This document shows, one piece after another, positions 37,191-46,596 of a DNA stretch of 64,000 bases. The notes beneath the pieces are model-generated. The model worked only from the letters and a program-made list of their open reading frames with translations, made no database searches and was not told where the DNA came from. This DNA comes from Actinoallomurus sp048498315. GTDB taxonomy: Bacteria > Actinomycetota > Actinomycetes > Streptosporangiales > Streptosporangiaceae. The stretch is from contig JBEHYF010000006.1 in NCBI GenBank assembly GCA_048498315.1, forward strand, positions 14,351 through 78,350, read 5' to 3'. The position numbers and the translations under genes were made by a program. Within the stretch, counting starts at the first letter, position 1. Each line of letters starts with the position of its first letter.

Positions 37191-37512
37191 CAGCCGGAAC
37201 GTCGCCGAGGCCGCCCCCGCTTCCGCGGAAGCGCGGACGGTCACGCCCCGCCGCCCGTTCCGGCCATGCCCCGTGCCGACGGTGCCGGGCGTACGTGTGA
37301 TGCCCGGCGCGCCGGTGGGGCGGCGTGCGCGCCCGGCCTGCCCGGCGCACCGACGTTACCTGCCGTGCCGGCCGGGCCTCCGGTACGCGCCGCACTCGCG
37401 CGCCGGCTCGCGCCGGCCGCCGGTGTGCGGGCCGCTGCGCCGCCCGCCGGAATGGCCGTCCACCGGGCCGGTTATAGTCACAGTGACGAAAATCGGCCCC
37501 CGAGGAGGGTTC
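37191..37512 (+). promoter_or_regulatory. nadB upstream region with -10 TATAGT and small palindrome
   Basis: 322 bp without a gene. Near its end TATAGT (37473-37478) is a good -10. It overlaps a perfect palindrome GTCAC-A-GTGAC (37477-37487) that would cover the transcript start, so a repressor could act here. No clear -35 is seen 16-18 bp upstream. Confidence 0.45.
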
Positions 37513-39195
37513 ATGATCCCTCGACGTCTCACCGCCCCCGAGCCCGGCTGGACCACCGGCGCCGACATCGTCGTGATCGGCTCCGGCGTCGCCGGCCTGG
37601 TGACGGCGCTGCGGGCCCGTACGGCCGGGCGGGTGCTGCTGGTCACCAAGGCATTGCTGGAAGACGGCTCGACGCGCTGGGCGCAGGGCGGCATCGCCGC
37701 GGCCCTGCACGCCGACGACTCTCCCGAGGAGCACCTGCGCGACACGCTCGTCGCCGGGGTCGGCATCTGCGACCCGGGGGCGGTCCGCGCGCTGGTCACC
37801 GAGGGGCCGGACGCGGTCCGTGCGCTGATCGGGCTCGGCGCCGAATTCGACCGCGGCGAGGACGGCAACGTCGCGCTCACCCGCGAGGGCGGCCACCTCA
37901 AGCGGCGCATCGCGCACGCGGGCGGCGACGCCACCGGCGCGGAGATCGGCCGGGCGCTGCAGGTGGCCGTGAAGGACGCCGGCATCGAGGTGATCGAGCA
38001 CGCGCTCGTGATCGACCTGCTCACGGACGGCGGTCGCGTCACCGGGCTGACCCTGCACGTGATGGGCGAGGGGCGACGGGACGGCGTCGGCGCCGTACGC
38101 GCTCGCGCGGTGATCCTCGCCACCGGCGGCCTGGGCCAGGTCTTCAAGGCCACCACGAATCCGGGCGTGTCCACCGGCGACGGCGTCGCGCTCGCGCTGC
38201 GCGCCGGTGCGGAGGTCGCGGACCTGGAGTTCGTGCAGTTCCACCCGACGGTGCTGTGGCTCGGGCCGGACGCGGCCGGACGGCAGCCGCTGATCTCCGA
38301 GGCGGTGCGCGGCGAGGGCGCGTTCCTCATCGATGCGGCGGGCGAGCGGTTCATGGTCGGCCGGCACCCGCTGGCCGACCTGGCCCCGCGCGACGTCGTC
38401 GCCAAGGCGATCATGACGAGGATGCGGGAGATGGGTGCTCCGTGCGTGTACCTCGACGGGCGGCATCTCGGCCGGCGCACGTGGGAGAAGCGGTTCCCGA
38501 CGATCCTCGCCGCCTGCGCCGAGCACGGCATCGACCCCGTACGGGAGCCGATCCCGGTCAGCCCCGCTGCGCACTACGCCAGCGGCGGCGTTCGCACCGA
38601 CCTGTGGGGCCGCACGTCGGTGCCCGGCCTGTACGCGTGCGGCGAGGTGGCCTGCACCGGGGTGCACGGCGCGAACCGGCTCGCCTCCAACTCGCTGCTG
38701 GAGGGCCTGGTGTTCGGGCGGCGGATCGCGTCGGTGCTGCCGGACGACCTGGCCGCCGCTCCGTTGCCCGGCTTCGGCGCGCCGCTCCCGGGCGCGCCGT
38801 CCGCGGGAGCCCCGGAGGCCGCGCTGCTGGAGCCCGGCGTCCGCGCCGAGGTGCAGGAGATCATGACGGTTGACGCGGGCGTCCTCCGGGACGGCCCCGG
38901 CCTGGCGCGCGCCGCCGCCCGGCTCGCCGCGCTGGCGGACCGCGTGACCGGCGAGCCGTGCACGGAGGCGTGGGAGGCCACCAATCTGCACACGGTCGCG
39001 TCGCTGATCGTGGCAGCGGCGCGGCGGCGCGAGGAGACGCGCGGCAGCCACTGGCGCGAGGATTTCCCCGAGGCCACCGACACCTGGCGCGGCCACCTGG
39101 TGTCCGCGCTGACCGGCGCGGACCTGACCACCGTGTACGAGCCGGTCACCGACGACGCGCTCCTGGCGACGGCCGGTCTCGCGCGCGAGACGTGA
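37513..39195 (+). CDS. nadB: L-aspartate oxidase
   Basis: Flavoenzyme that oxidises aspartate to iminoaspartate, the first step of NAD synthesis. It has 560 residues with the FAD-binding VVIGSGVAGLVTALRAR (about 20-36), GSTRWAQGGIAAA, the catalytic-domain HPTVLW and RGEGAFLID, the His/Arg region PVSPAAHYASGGVRTD, and HGANRLASNSLLEGLVFG. ATG 37513 follows the ribosome site GAGGAGGG. Quinolinate synthase (nadA), which uses its product, is not in this cluster and must lie elsewhere. Confidence 0.96.
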   Translation: MIPRRLTAPEPGWTTGADIVVIGSGVAGLVTALRARTAGRVLLVTKALLEDGSTRWAQGGIAAALHADDSPEEHLRDTLVAGVGICDPGAVRALVTEGPDAVRALIGLGAEFDRGEDGNVALTREGGHLKRRIAHAGGDATGAEIGRALQVAVKDAGIEVIEHALVIDLLTDGGRVTGLTLHVMGEGRRDGVGAVRARAVILATGGLGQVFKATTNPGVSTGDGVALALRAGAEVADLEFVQFHPTVLWLGPDAAGRQPLISEAVRGEGAFLIDAAGERFMVGRHPLADLAPRDVVAKAIMTRMREMGAPCVYLDGRHLGRRTWEKRFPTILAACAEHGIDPVREPIPVSPAAHYASGGVRTDLWGRTSVPGLYACGEVACTGVHGANRLASNSLLEGLVFGRRIASVLPDDLAAAPLPGFGAPLPGAPSAGAPEAALLEPGVRAEVQEIMTVDAGVLRDGPGLARAAARLAALADRVTGEPCTEAWEATNLHTVASLIVAAARRREETRGSHWREDFPEATDTWRGHLVSALTGADLTTVYEPVTDDALLATAGLARET

Positions 39196-39259
39196 GCGTG
39201 CCGGCACCGGACCGCCTGGCCTGCCCGGCCGGCCGCCCGGACGTGAACGGCGCCCCGCC

Positions 39260-39317
39260 GCGGATGGCGTGCCGCGCGGTGCCGCCTGCTGCGGATGGCC
39301 TGCCGCGCGGTGCCGCC
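39260..39317 (+). repeat. 27-bp near-perfect direct repeat between nadB and nadC
   Basis: Two 27-bp copies (39260-39286 and 39291-39317) differ at one base and are separated by TGCT. Each starts with GCGGATGGC and ends with GCGGTGCCGCC. Confidence 0.85.
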
Positions 39318-39391
39318 CGGCGCGCCTCGCACGGCCGCCCGCCGGGGCGGGCAAGGGTGATCATTGACCGGACGACATCGGAGCGGAGAAC

Positions 39392-40279
39392 ATGAACGCC
39401 GAGCTGGAGAAGCGGCTGCGCGTGGCCGGGCTCGATCCACAGGCTGTGGACGGGCTCGTCCGTACGGCACTGGCCGAGGACGGCGGCAGGGACGTCACCA
39501 GCGAACCGATCTTCGCCGCGGACGCCACCGCCCGCGCCGACCTGGTGACACGGCAGGACGGCGTGGTCGCGGGCATCCCGGTCGCCGAGGCGGTGTTCGC
39601 CGCCGTCGGCGTCACGGCCATGGCGCGTGCGGCCGACGGGGACCGCGTCCGGGCCGGTGACGTGCTGCTCACCGTGGACGGCCCGCTCGTCCCGCTGCTG
39701 CGGGCCGAACGCACCGCACTGAACTTCCTGACCCACCTGTCCGGCGTCGCAACCCTCACCCGCCGCTGGGCGGACGCCATCGACGGCACCGGCGCGCGGG
39801 TCCGCGACACCCGCAAGACGCTGCCCGGCCTGCGGGCGCTGCAGAAGTACGCGGTGCGCTGTGGCGGCGGCGTGAACCACCGGATGTCCCTCGCCGACGC
39901 GGCGTTGATCAAGGATAACCACGTCGCCGCGGCCGGTTCGGTGACCGCCGCGTTCGCCGCCGTCCAGGCCGCCGGCCTGCACGTCCAGGTGGAGTGCGAC
40001 GCGCTGGAGCAGGTCCGCGAGGCGCTGGAGGCGGGCGCCCGCTCCATCCTGCTCGACAACATGGAGCCCGCGCTGATGCGCGAGGCAGTGCGCCTCGTGG
40101 CCGGCCGCGCGGAGCTGGAGGCCAGCGGCGGCCTCACTTTGGACGGGGCCCGAGATGTGGCCGAGACCGGCGTCGACTACCTTGCCGTCGGAGCGCTGAC
40201 TCATTCGGCGCCCGCGCTCGACATCGGCCTTGACCTCAGACAGCGGGGACCTGATGCTGCTCACGATCGACGTCGGTAA
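39392..40279 (+). CDS. nadC: Nicotinate-nucleotide pyrophosphorylase (carboxylating)
   Basis: Converts quinolinate and PRPP to nicotinate mononucleotide. It has 295 residues with ALAEDGGRDVTSE, AERTALNFLTHLSGVATLTRRW, the Arg/Lys-rich DTRKTLPGLRALQKYAVRCGGGVNHR region (split here by eye) and IKDNHV. The C-terminal LEASGGL and VDYLAVGALTHSAPALDIGLD are typical. ATG 39392 follows GGAGCGGAGAAC. The gene overlaps coaX by 26 nt in another frame. Confidence 0.96.
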   Translation: MNAELEKRLRVAGLDPQAVDGLVRTALAEDGGRDVTSEPIFAADATARADLVTRQDGVVAGIPVAEAVFAAVGVTAMARAADGDRVRAGDVLLTVDGPLVPLLRAERTALNFLTHLSGVATLTRRWADAIDGTGARVRDTRKTLPGLRALQKYAVRCGGGVNHRMSLADAALIKDNHVAAAGSVTAAFAAVQAAGLHVQVECDALEQVREALEAGARSILLDNMEPALMREAVRLVAGRAELEASGGLTLDGARDVAETGVDYLAVGALTHSAPALDIGLDLRQRGPDAAHDRRR

Positions 40280-41045
40280 CACGCACACCGTGCTCGGCCT
40301 CTTCCACGGGGAGGAGATCATCGAGCACTGGCGGATCAACACCGACGCCCGGCGCACCGCGGACGAGATCGCGGTGGTGCTGCAGGGCCTGGTGCAGCAG
40401 AGCCCGCTCCTGGCCGACAGCGACATCAGCGGCATCGCGCTGTGCTCGACCGTCCCCTCGGTGCTGCACGAGATGCGGGAGATGTGCCGCCGCTACTACG
40501 GCGACGTGTCCGCCGTCATCGTCGAGCCCGGCGTCAAGACCGGCGTCCCGGTGCGGATGGACAACCCCAAGGAGGTCGGCTCCGACCGCATCATCAACGC
40601 CCTGGCCGCGGCCCATGTGTACGGCGGCCCGGCGATCGTCGTGGACTTCGGCACCGCGACGACGTTCGACGCGGTGTCGGCCAAGGGCGAGTACGTCGGC
40701 GGCGCGATCGCGCCCGGCATCGAGATCTCCGTCGACGCGCTGTCCGCCCGCGGCGCGCAGCTCCACAAGGTCGAGCTGGTCCGGCCCCGGCACGTGATCG
40801 GCAAGAACACCGTCGAGGCGCTGCAGGCCGGCATCATCTTCGGCTTCGCCGGCCAGGTGGACGGCGTGGTGCGGCGCATGTCCGAGGAGCTGACCGATGA
40901 CCCCGACGACGTCACCGTCGTCGCGACCGGCGGCCTCGCGCCGCTGGTGCTGGACGAGGCCCGCAGCATCGACGTCTACGACCCGTGGCTCACCCTCGTC
41001 GGCCTGCGCCTGGTCTACGAACGCAACGTCGCCGTCTCCTCATGA
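40254..41045 (+). CDS. coaX: Type III pantothenate kinase
   Basis: Phosphorylates pantothenate in the first step of CoA synthesis, feeding on the PanC/PanD product. It has 263 residues. The ASKHA-fold ATP site is LLTIDVGNTHTVLGLF at the N-terminus. The pantothenate motif is NPKEVGSDRIINALAA and the second nucleotide loop is VVDFGTATTFDAV with GGAIAPGIEIS. ATG 40254 follows GCGGGGAC and starts inside the end of nadC, so translation is probably coupled. Confidence 0.95.
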   Translation: MLLTIDVGNTHTVLGLFHGEEIIEHWRINTDARRTADEIAVVLQGLVQQSPLLADSDISGIALCSTVPSVLHEMREMCRRYYGDVSAVIVEPGVKTGVPVRMDNPKEVGSDRIINALAAAHVYGGPAIVVDFGTATTFDAVSAKGEYVGGAIAPGIEISVDALSARGAQLHKVELVRPRHVIGKNTVEALQAGIIFGFAGQVDGVVRRMSEELTDDPDDVTVVATGGLAPLVLDEARSIDVYDPWLTLVGLRLVYERNVAVSS

Positions 41046-41102
41046 CCCGGCGGGCGTACGGAGGGGGCCTGCGAGGCGGCCGAGCGGGGTGCGACAGGCC
41101 GG

Positions 41103-41108
41103 TAGCCT
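41103..41108 (+). promoter_or_regulatory. -10-like element of lysS (leaderless)
   Basis: TAGCCT ends 7 nt before the lysS GTG; there is no ribosome site. No T-box leader is possible in the 70-bp gap after coaX. Confidence 0.5.
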
Positions 41109-41115
41109 TCTTGCC

Positions 41116-42603
41116 GTGAGCGAGCCCTACGAGGACCTTCCGGAGCAGATGCGGGTCCGCCGCGAGAAGGTGGACCGCCTGCGCGCGAGCGGCGTCGACC
41201 CGTACCCGCTCGGCTTCCCCCGCACGGCCACGATCGCGGAGATCCGCGCGAAGTATCCCGACCTGGAGCCCGGCGCCTCGACCGGGGAGAAGGTCGGCGT
41301 CACCGGCCGGGTCATGCTCGCCCGCAACACCGGCAAGCTGTGCTTCGCCACGATCCGCGACGGCAGCGGCGACATCCAGATCATGCTGTCCCTCGCCAAG
41401 GTCGGCGCGGAGGCCCTGGAGTCGTGGAAGCGCGATATCGACCTCGGCGACCACATCGGCGTCGAGGGCGAGGTCGTCACGTCCAAGCGCGGCGAGCTGT
41501 CGGTCATGGCGGACCGGTTCGCGCTCACGTCCAAGGCGCTGCGCCCGCTCCCGGAGAAGCACGCCGGCCTGACCGACCCCGAGCAGCGCGTCCGGATGCG
41601 CTACGTCGACCTCATCGTCAACGACGAGGCGCGGCGCATGGCCCGGCTGCGCAGCGACGCGGTCCGCGCGATCCGGGAGTACCTCACCGGCCGCGGCTTC
41701 CTCGAGGTCGAGACCCCGATGCTGCAGCCGATCCACGGCGGGGCGGCGGCGCGTCCGTTCACGACGCACATCAACGCCTACGACATGGACCTGTACCTGC
41801 GCATCGCGATCGAGCTGTACCTCAAGCGGCTCGTCGTCGGCGGCATCGAGAAGGTCTTCGAGGTCAACCGCAACTTCCGCAACGAGGGCGCCGACGCCAC
41901 GCACAACCCCGAGTTCACCATGCTGGAGGCGTACGAGGCGTACGGCGACTACGACACGATGGCCACGCTCACCCGCGAGCTGTATCAGGCCGCCGTCGTC
42001 GCCGCGCTCGGCACCACCGTCGTCGTGCACAAGGGCCAGGAAATCGACCTGGCCGGCAACGAGTGGCCGCAGGTCACGCTGTACGGCGCGGTGTCGGAGG
42101 CGGTCGGCGAGGAGATCACCACCGCGACGCCGATCGACCAGGTGCGCAAGGTCTTCGAGCACCGCGGCCTGGAGTACGACCCGGCGTGGGGCCAGGGCAA
42201 GCTGGTGCAGGAGCTGTTCGAGGAACTGGTCGAGCACACCCTCGTCCAGCCGACGTTCGTACGCGACTACCCGCTGGAGACCTCGCCGCTCACCCGGCAG
42301 CACCGCGACGACCCGCTGCTCACCGAGAAGTGGGACCTCATCGGCTTCGGCACCGAGCTGGGCACCGCGTACTCGGAGCTGATCGACCCGATCGAGCAGC
42401 GCCGGCGGCTCACCGAGCAGTCGCTGAAGGCTGCCGGCGGCGACCCCGAGGCGATGCAGCTCGACGAGGACTTCCTGCGCGCCCTGGAATACGCGATGCC
42501 CCCGACGGGCGGCGTCGGCATCGGCATCGACCGGATGATCATGGCCTTCACCGGCAAGAACATCCGCGAGACCATGCTGTTCCCCTTGGTCAAGCCCGAA
42601 TAG
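41116..42603 (+). CDS. lysS: Lysine--tRNA ligase (class II)
   Basis: Charges tRNA-Lys. It has 495 residues: an N-terminal OB-fold anticodon-binding domain (about 55-150; VTGRVMLARNTGKLCFATIRDG) and a class II catalytic core with motif 2 FEVNRNFRNEGADATHNPEF and motif 3 GGVGIGIDRMIMAF. It reads as the standard cytoplasmic enzyme with no fused membrane domain. It may also supply Lys-tRNA to the MprF-like protein at 21.2 kb (inference). GTG 41116 appears leaderless. Confidence 0.97.
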   Translation: MSEPYEDLPEQMRVRREKVDRLRASGVDPYPLGFPRTATIAEIRAKYPDLEPGASTGEKVGVTGRVMLARNTGKLCFATIRDGSGDIQIMLSLAKVGAEALESWKRDIDLGDHIGVEGEVVTSKRGELSVMADRFALTSKALRPLPEKHAGLTDPEQRVRMRYVDLIVNDEARRMARLRSDAVRAIREYLTGRGFLEVETPMLQPIHGGAAARPFTTHINAYDMDLYLRIAIELYLKRLVVGGIEKVFEVNRNFRNEGADATHNPEFTMLEAYEAYGDYDTMATLTRELYQAAVVAALGTTVVVHKGQEIDLAGNEWPQVTLYGAVSEAVGEEITTATPIDQVRKVFEHRGLEYDPAWGQGKLVQELFEELVEHTLVQPTFVRDYPLETSPLTRQHRDDPLLTEKWDLIGFGTELGTAYSELIDPIEQRRRLTEQSLKAAGGDPEAMQLDEDFLRALEYAMPPTGGVGIGIDRMIMAFTGKNIRETMLFPLVKPE

Positions 42604-42948
42604 TCACGCACGCTGCGGGGCGGCGTCAGAAGCCCCCGGCCGCCCAGGACCGATCGGCACGGCCGAGAGATCGCCCCCAAGAGAACGGCCGGCCGCCGGG
42701 TGACCTCATGGGCCACCGCCGTGCGGCTGCTGGGGCGGTAGCGGGCGTGCCCTTCCGGCGGGACGCCGCAGCGGCTCGGTCGGCGAAGATGCGGGGACGC
42801 GTGCCCAGGAGCTTTCGATATCGGACCCGAGCCGTTCACGCGCGACTTCCACGCCGTCTAACTGCGACACAACCTGCTACATCGTATGTAGCAATGGTTG
42901 CGGCAGAGTCTGCCCTAACGGTCGAGTCGCGGTGAGGGAGGGCGTGAG
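42604..42948 (+). other. Intergenic region after lysS with possible gene debris
   Basis: No intact gene. A GGGCGGC...GCCGCCC inverted repeat just after lysS (about 42618-42646) may act in termination. One plus-strand frame ends with a natural-looking segment AFDIGPEPFTRDFHAV and a TAA at about 42858-42860, but it has no start and may be chance or a gene remnant. Confidence 0.35.
42875..42893. promoter_or_regulatory. 19-bp operator-like palindrome
   Basis: TGCTACATCGTATGTAGCA: perfect 8-bp arms around CGT, in a locally AT-richer stretch 56 bp before ATG 42949. The TACA...TGTA core recalls BlaI/PadR-type operators, but the spacing does not match a known consensus I can quote. Confidence 0.55.
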
Positions 42949-43047
42949 ATGGCCGCCGGCAACCGTCTGCCCGTTCCAGTGTCCGATGAGATCAAGGAAC
43001 TCATCGATGCCGTGCGAACGCCGGGCACGCCGGAGAACGCGGCCATA
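42949..43047 (+). pseudogene. N-terminal remnant of a small gene downstream of the palindrome
   Basis: ATG 42949 has a good ribosome site (GAGGGAGGGCGTGAG). About 32 codons look natural (NRLPVPVSDEIKELIDAVRT), then codon use collapses. The frame stays open to 43344, running antisense into the end of the P450 gene. I read this as the 5' end of a gene whose remainder was lost, probably a small regulator or antitoxin-like protein. A genuine short protein cannot be excluded. Confidence 0.35.
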
Positions 43048-43147
43048 CAGCAGGGGAGTCGGCACCCTGCAGCCGTTCATAGCGCGAGCCCAACGCACGG
43101 CCGGTCGACCGGGATGGCTGATCTGAGGACGGGACGGCCGATCGCGC

Positions 43148-44335
43148 TCAGCCCAGGCGGACCGGGAGTTCGGACATGCCGCGCAGGATCAGGTTCGGCT
43201 TGTAGGACGGTTCGCCGGCCAGGGCCAGGTCGCGGCGGGCGAGGGCGGTCAGGGCGACCCGGCCTTCCAGACGGGCCAGCGGGGCGCCCAGGCAGAAGTG
43301 GATGCCCAGCCCGAATGCCAGGTGGCGCTCGGGCGCGCGGGTGACGTCGAGGCGGTCGGGGTCGGGGAACACCTCGGGGTCGCGGTTGGCGGCGCCGAGC
43401 AGCAGCATGATGGCCTCGCCCTTGCGGACGTGCTGCCCGGCGACCTCGGCATCCTCCAGCGCGACGCGGCCGCTGAGCTGCACGGGCGGGTCGTAGCGCA
43501 GCAGTTCTTCGACGACGGCGGGGGCCTGGCCGAGGTCGGCGCGGAAGCGGGCGAGCTCGTCCGGGTGGCGTAGCAGGGCGAGCGTGCCGTTGGCGATGAG
43601 GTTGACCGTGGTCTCGTGGCCGGCGACGAGCAGCAGGATGCAGGTGGCGATCAGCTCGTCCTCCGACAGCTCGTCGATTCCGGCGAGGGCGCTGAGCAGG
43701 TCGTCGCGCGGCTCGGCGCGGCGGCGAGCGGCCAGCTCGCGGAAGTAGCCGGCGAACTCCAGGCGGGCGTCCTCCCGCCGCCCGCGCTCGGCGGGCGGGA
43801 TGACGAAGTCCGGGTCGAGGCCGCGGGCGAGCGCGTGGGACCAGCCCTTGAACCGTTCGTGGTCCGCGGCCGGCACGCCCAGCATCTCGCTGATCACGGC
43901 GACCGGCAGCGGGTAGGCGAACGTGGAGATCAGGTCGACCTCGCCGCGCAGGCCGGACAGCAGCTCGTCGACGAGGGCGGTCACCCGCGGCCGGAGGCGT
44001 TCGACGAACCGGGCGGTGAACGCCTTGCTGACGAGGCGGCGCAGCCGGGTGTGGTCGGGCGGGTCGAGGACGAGGAAGGACCGGGCCTTGGGCGGTACGC
44101 GGTCGCCGCGCAGCCGTGCCGGGCCGTCGCCGTGGCCGAAGCGCGGGTCGCGCAGGATCTTCGCGCAGACATCGAACGAGAGGGTGATCCACAGGCCGCC
44201 CGGCGTGCGCTGGAGCTGCTGGAGCGGGGCACCGGTGCGCAGGCGGCGGTAGTGCGCGTACGGGTCGGTGTGGAAGTCGGGGTCGAACGGGTCGAAGCCG
44301 AGCAGGTCGCGGACCCCGACGCCGAGATCGGTCAT
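43148..44335 (-). CDS. Cytochrome P450
   Basis: A 395-residue soluble P450 with all canonical features: I-helix VAGHETTVN with the Glu-Thr pair, ExxR in EELLRYD, and the heme loop FGLGIHFCLGAPLAR with Cys348. It is of the same general type as the P450 at 29.7 kb but keeps the catalytic Thr. It lies 39 bp downstream of the IclR gene on the same strand, so it is probably in an operon controlled by that regulator. No redox partner is adjacent, and the substrate is unknown. Confidence 0.93.
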   Translation of the reverse strand: MTDLGVGVRDLLGFDPFDPDFHTDPYAHYRRLRTGAPLQQLQRTPGGLWITLSFDVCAKILRDPRFGHGDGPARLRGDRVPPKARSFLVLDPPDHTRLRRLVSKAFTARFVERLRPRVTALVDELLSGLRGEVDLISTFAYPLPVAVISEMLGVPAADHERFKGWSHALARGLDPDFVIPPAERGRREDARLEFAGYFRELAARRRAEPRDDLLSALAGIDELSEDELIATCILLLVAGHETTVNLIANGTLALLRHPDELARFRADLGQAPAVVEELLRYDPPVQLSGRVALEDAEVAGQHVRKGEAIMLLLGAANRDPEVFPDPDRLDVTRAPERHLAFGLGIHFCLGAPLARLEGRVALTALARRDLALAGEPSYKPNLILRGMSELPVRLG

Positions 44336-44374
44336 GGCCCTCCTTCTCCCCGGCGTTACCGCCTCGAGAGTGGA

Positions 44375-45139
44375 TCAGCTGGTCAAGTGATATGCGGCGT
44401 ATTCGATGCGTTCGCGGGCCTGCAGGAGCAGCGCGGAGATCTCCCGTTCCCGCGCGTCGTCGAGGCGTACGGCCGGGACCGACACGCTGATCGCGTCGCG
44501 GGCGGGCCGCCGTAGCCGCAGCACGACGCCGATGCAGCACACTCCCGGGGTGTTCTCCCCGCGGTCGACGGCGTGGCCGCGCTCGCGCACCCGCCGCAGC
44601 TCGGCGAGGAGCGCGGAGCGGTCGGTGATGGTGCGATCGGTCCTCCGCTCCAGGTCGGCGGGCGCGCGCAGGTCGGGCTGGTCGGCGAGCAGCGCCTTGC
44701 CCAGGGCGGTGGCGTGCGCGGGCACCCGGCGGCCGACCCGGATCACCGGGCGCAGGTTGTGCCGGGACGGCCGGGAGGACAGGTAGACCACGTCGCCGTC
44801 GTCGAGCCGGCCGAAGTGCACGGTCTCGCCGGTCACCTCGGCGAGCCAGTCGAGGGTCTCGTGCGCCATGCCGACGACCGGGTCGCCGTCGATGTAGGAG
44901 GCGCCGACGAGCAGGGCCCGCATGCCGATGCGGTACAGGGTGCCGGTCGGGTCGGTCTCGACCCAGCCGAGCTGCACGAGTGTGCGCAGCAGCGCGTACA
45001 GGCTGCTCTTGGGGTAGCCGAGCTCGTGCTGGATCTCCGTCAGGCTGTTCATGCCGCCCTGGCGGGCGAAGAAGTCCAGCAGCGCGACCGTGCGCATTGC
45101 GGACTTCACGCCCGGCGGCGTCCCCTCGGATGCGTCCAT
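44375..45139 (-). CDS. IclR-family transcriptional regulator
   Basis: A 254-residue regulator. The N-terminal winged HTH (about 8-75) reads VALLDFFARQGGMNSLTEIQ and LGYPKSSLYALLRTLVQLGW. The C-terminal effector domain shows GETVHFGRLDDGDVVYLSS, VPAHATALGKALLA and GVCCIGVVLR. IclR proteins sense small organic acids or sugars. ATG 45139 has GAAGGGG five bases upstream; an extension to 45268 would cross the divergent promoter. It faces the sugar-ABC ATPase gene across 161 bp and precedes the P450. Confidence 0.9.
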   Translation of the reverse strand: MDASEGTPPGVKSAMRTVALLDFFARQGGMNSLTEIQHELGYPKSSLYALLRTLVQLGWVETDPTGTLYRIGMRALLVGASYIDGDPVVGMAHETLDWLAEVTGETVHFGRLDDGDVVYLSSRPSRHNLRPVIRVGRRVPAHATALGKALLADQPDLRAPADLERRTDRTITDRSALLAELRRVRERGHAVDRGENTPGVCCIGVVLRLRRPARDAISVSVPAVRLDDAREREISALLLQARERIEYAAYHLTS

Positions 45140-45229
45140 TCGAGCCCCTTCGGAAGCGCCCCGGCGGCGCTTCTTCGCGCGATCCGGCGACCACGCCGGA
45201 GCCATGGACAGCTTAGTCCCGTTCAAGCC

Positions 45230-45259
45230 TTGTTCATATATGTAAACACCGATTATGGT
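45230..45259 (+). promoter_or_regulatory. Promoter of the MsiK-like gene with operator-like site in the spacer
   Basis: TTGTTC (45230-45235), an 18-nt spacer and TATGGT (45254-45259). The quasi-palindrome TGTTCATATATGTAAACA (45231-45248) overlaps the -35 and fills most of the spacer. That is an ideal repressor position, and the neighbouring IclR protein is the natural candidate. Confidence 0.5.
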
Positions 45260-45300
45260 TGTGGACACTTTTCGCAGCCGAGCATTCAGGGGAGCCAGAG

Positions 45301-46533
<1,233 letters not shown>

Positions 46534-46548
46534 CCGAGCCGTCCCTTC

Positions 46549-46580
46549 GTCCCGGAGCCCGCGCTCGCGGGTTCCGGGAC
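46549..46580. terminator. Bidirectional terminator between the ABC ATPase and LacI genes
   Basis: A 14-bp stem (GTCCCGGAGCCCGC/GCGGGTTCCGGGAC, one G-U pair) with loop GCTC, placed between two convergent stops. Confidence 0.8.
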
Positions 46581-46596
46581 GTCGGCGTTTCCGGGC

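Noticed and set aside
41046..41115. A T-box or other tRNA-sensing leader for lysS
   Set aside because: Only 70 bp separate coaX and lysS, and the -10-like hexamer lies 7 nt before the start.
29728..44335. The two P450 genes as parts of one biosynthetic gene cluster
   Set aside because: They are 12 kb apart, with housekeeping pantothenate, NAD and lysS genes between them, and no synthase gene is present.
45140..45268. Longer N-terminus for the IclR protein
   Set aside because: It would cover the divergent promoter, and ATG 45139 has a good ribosome site.
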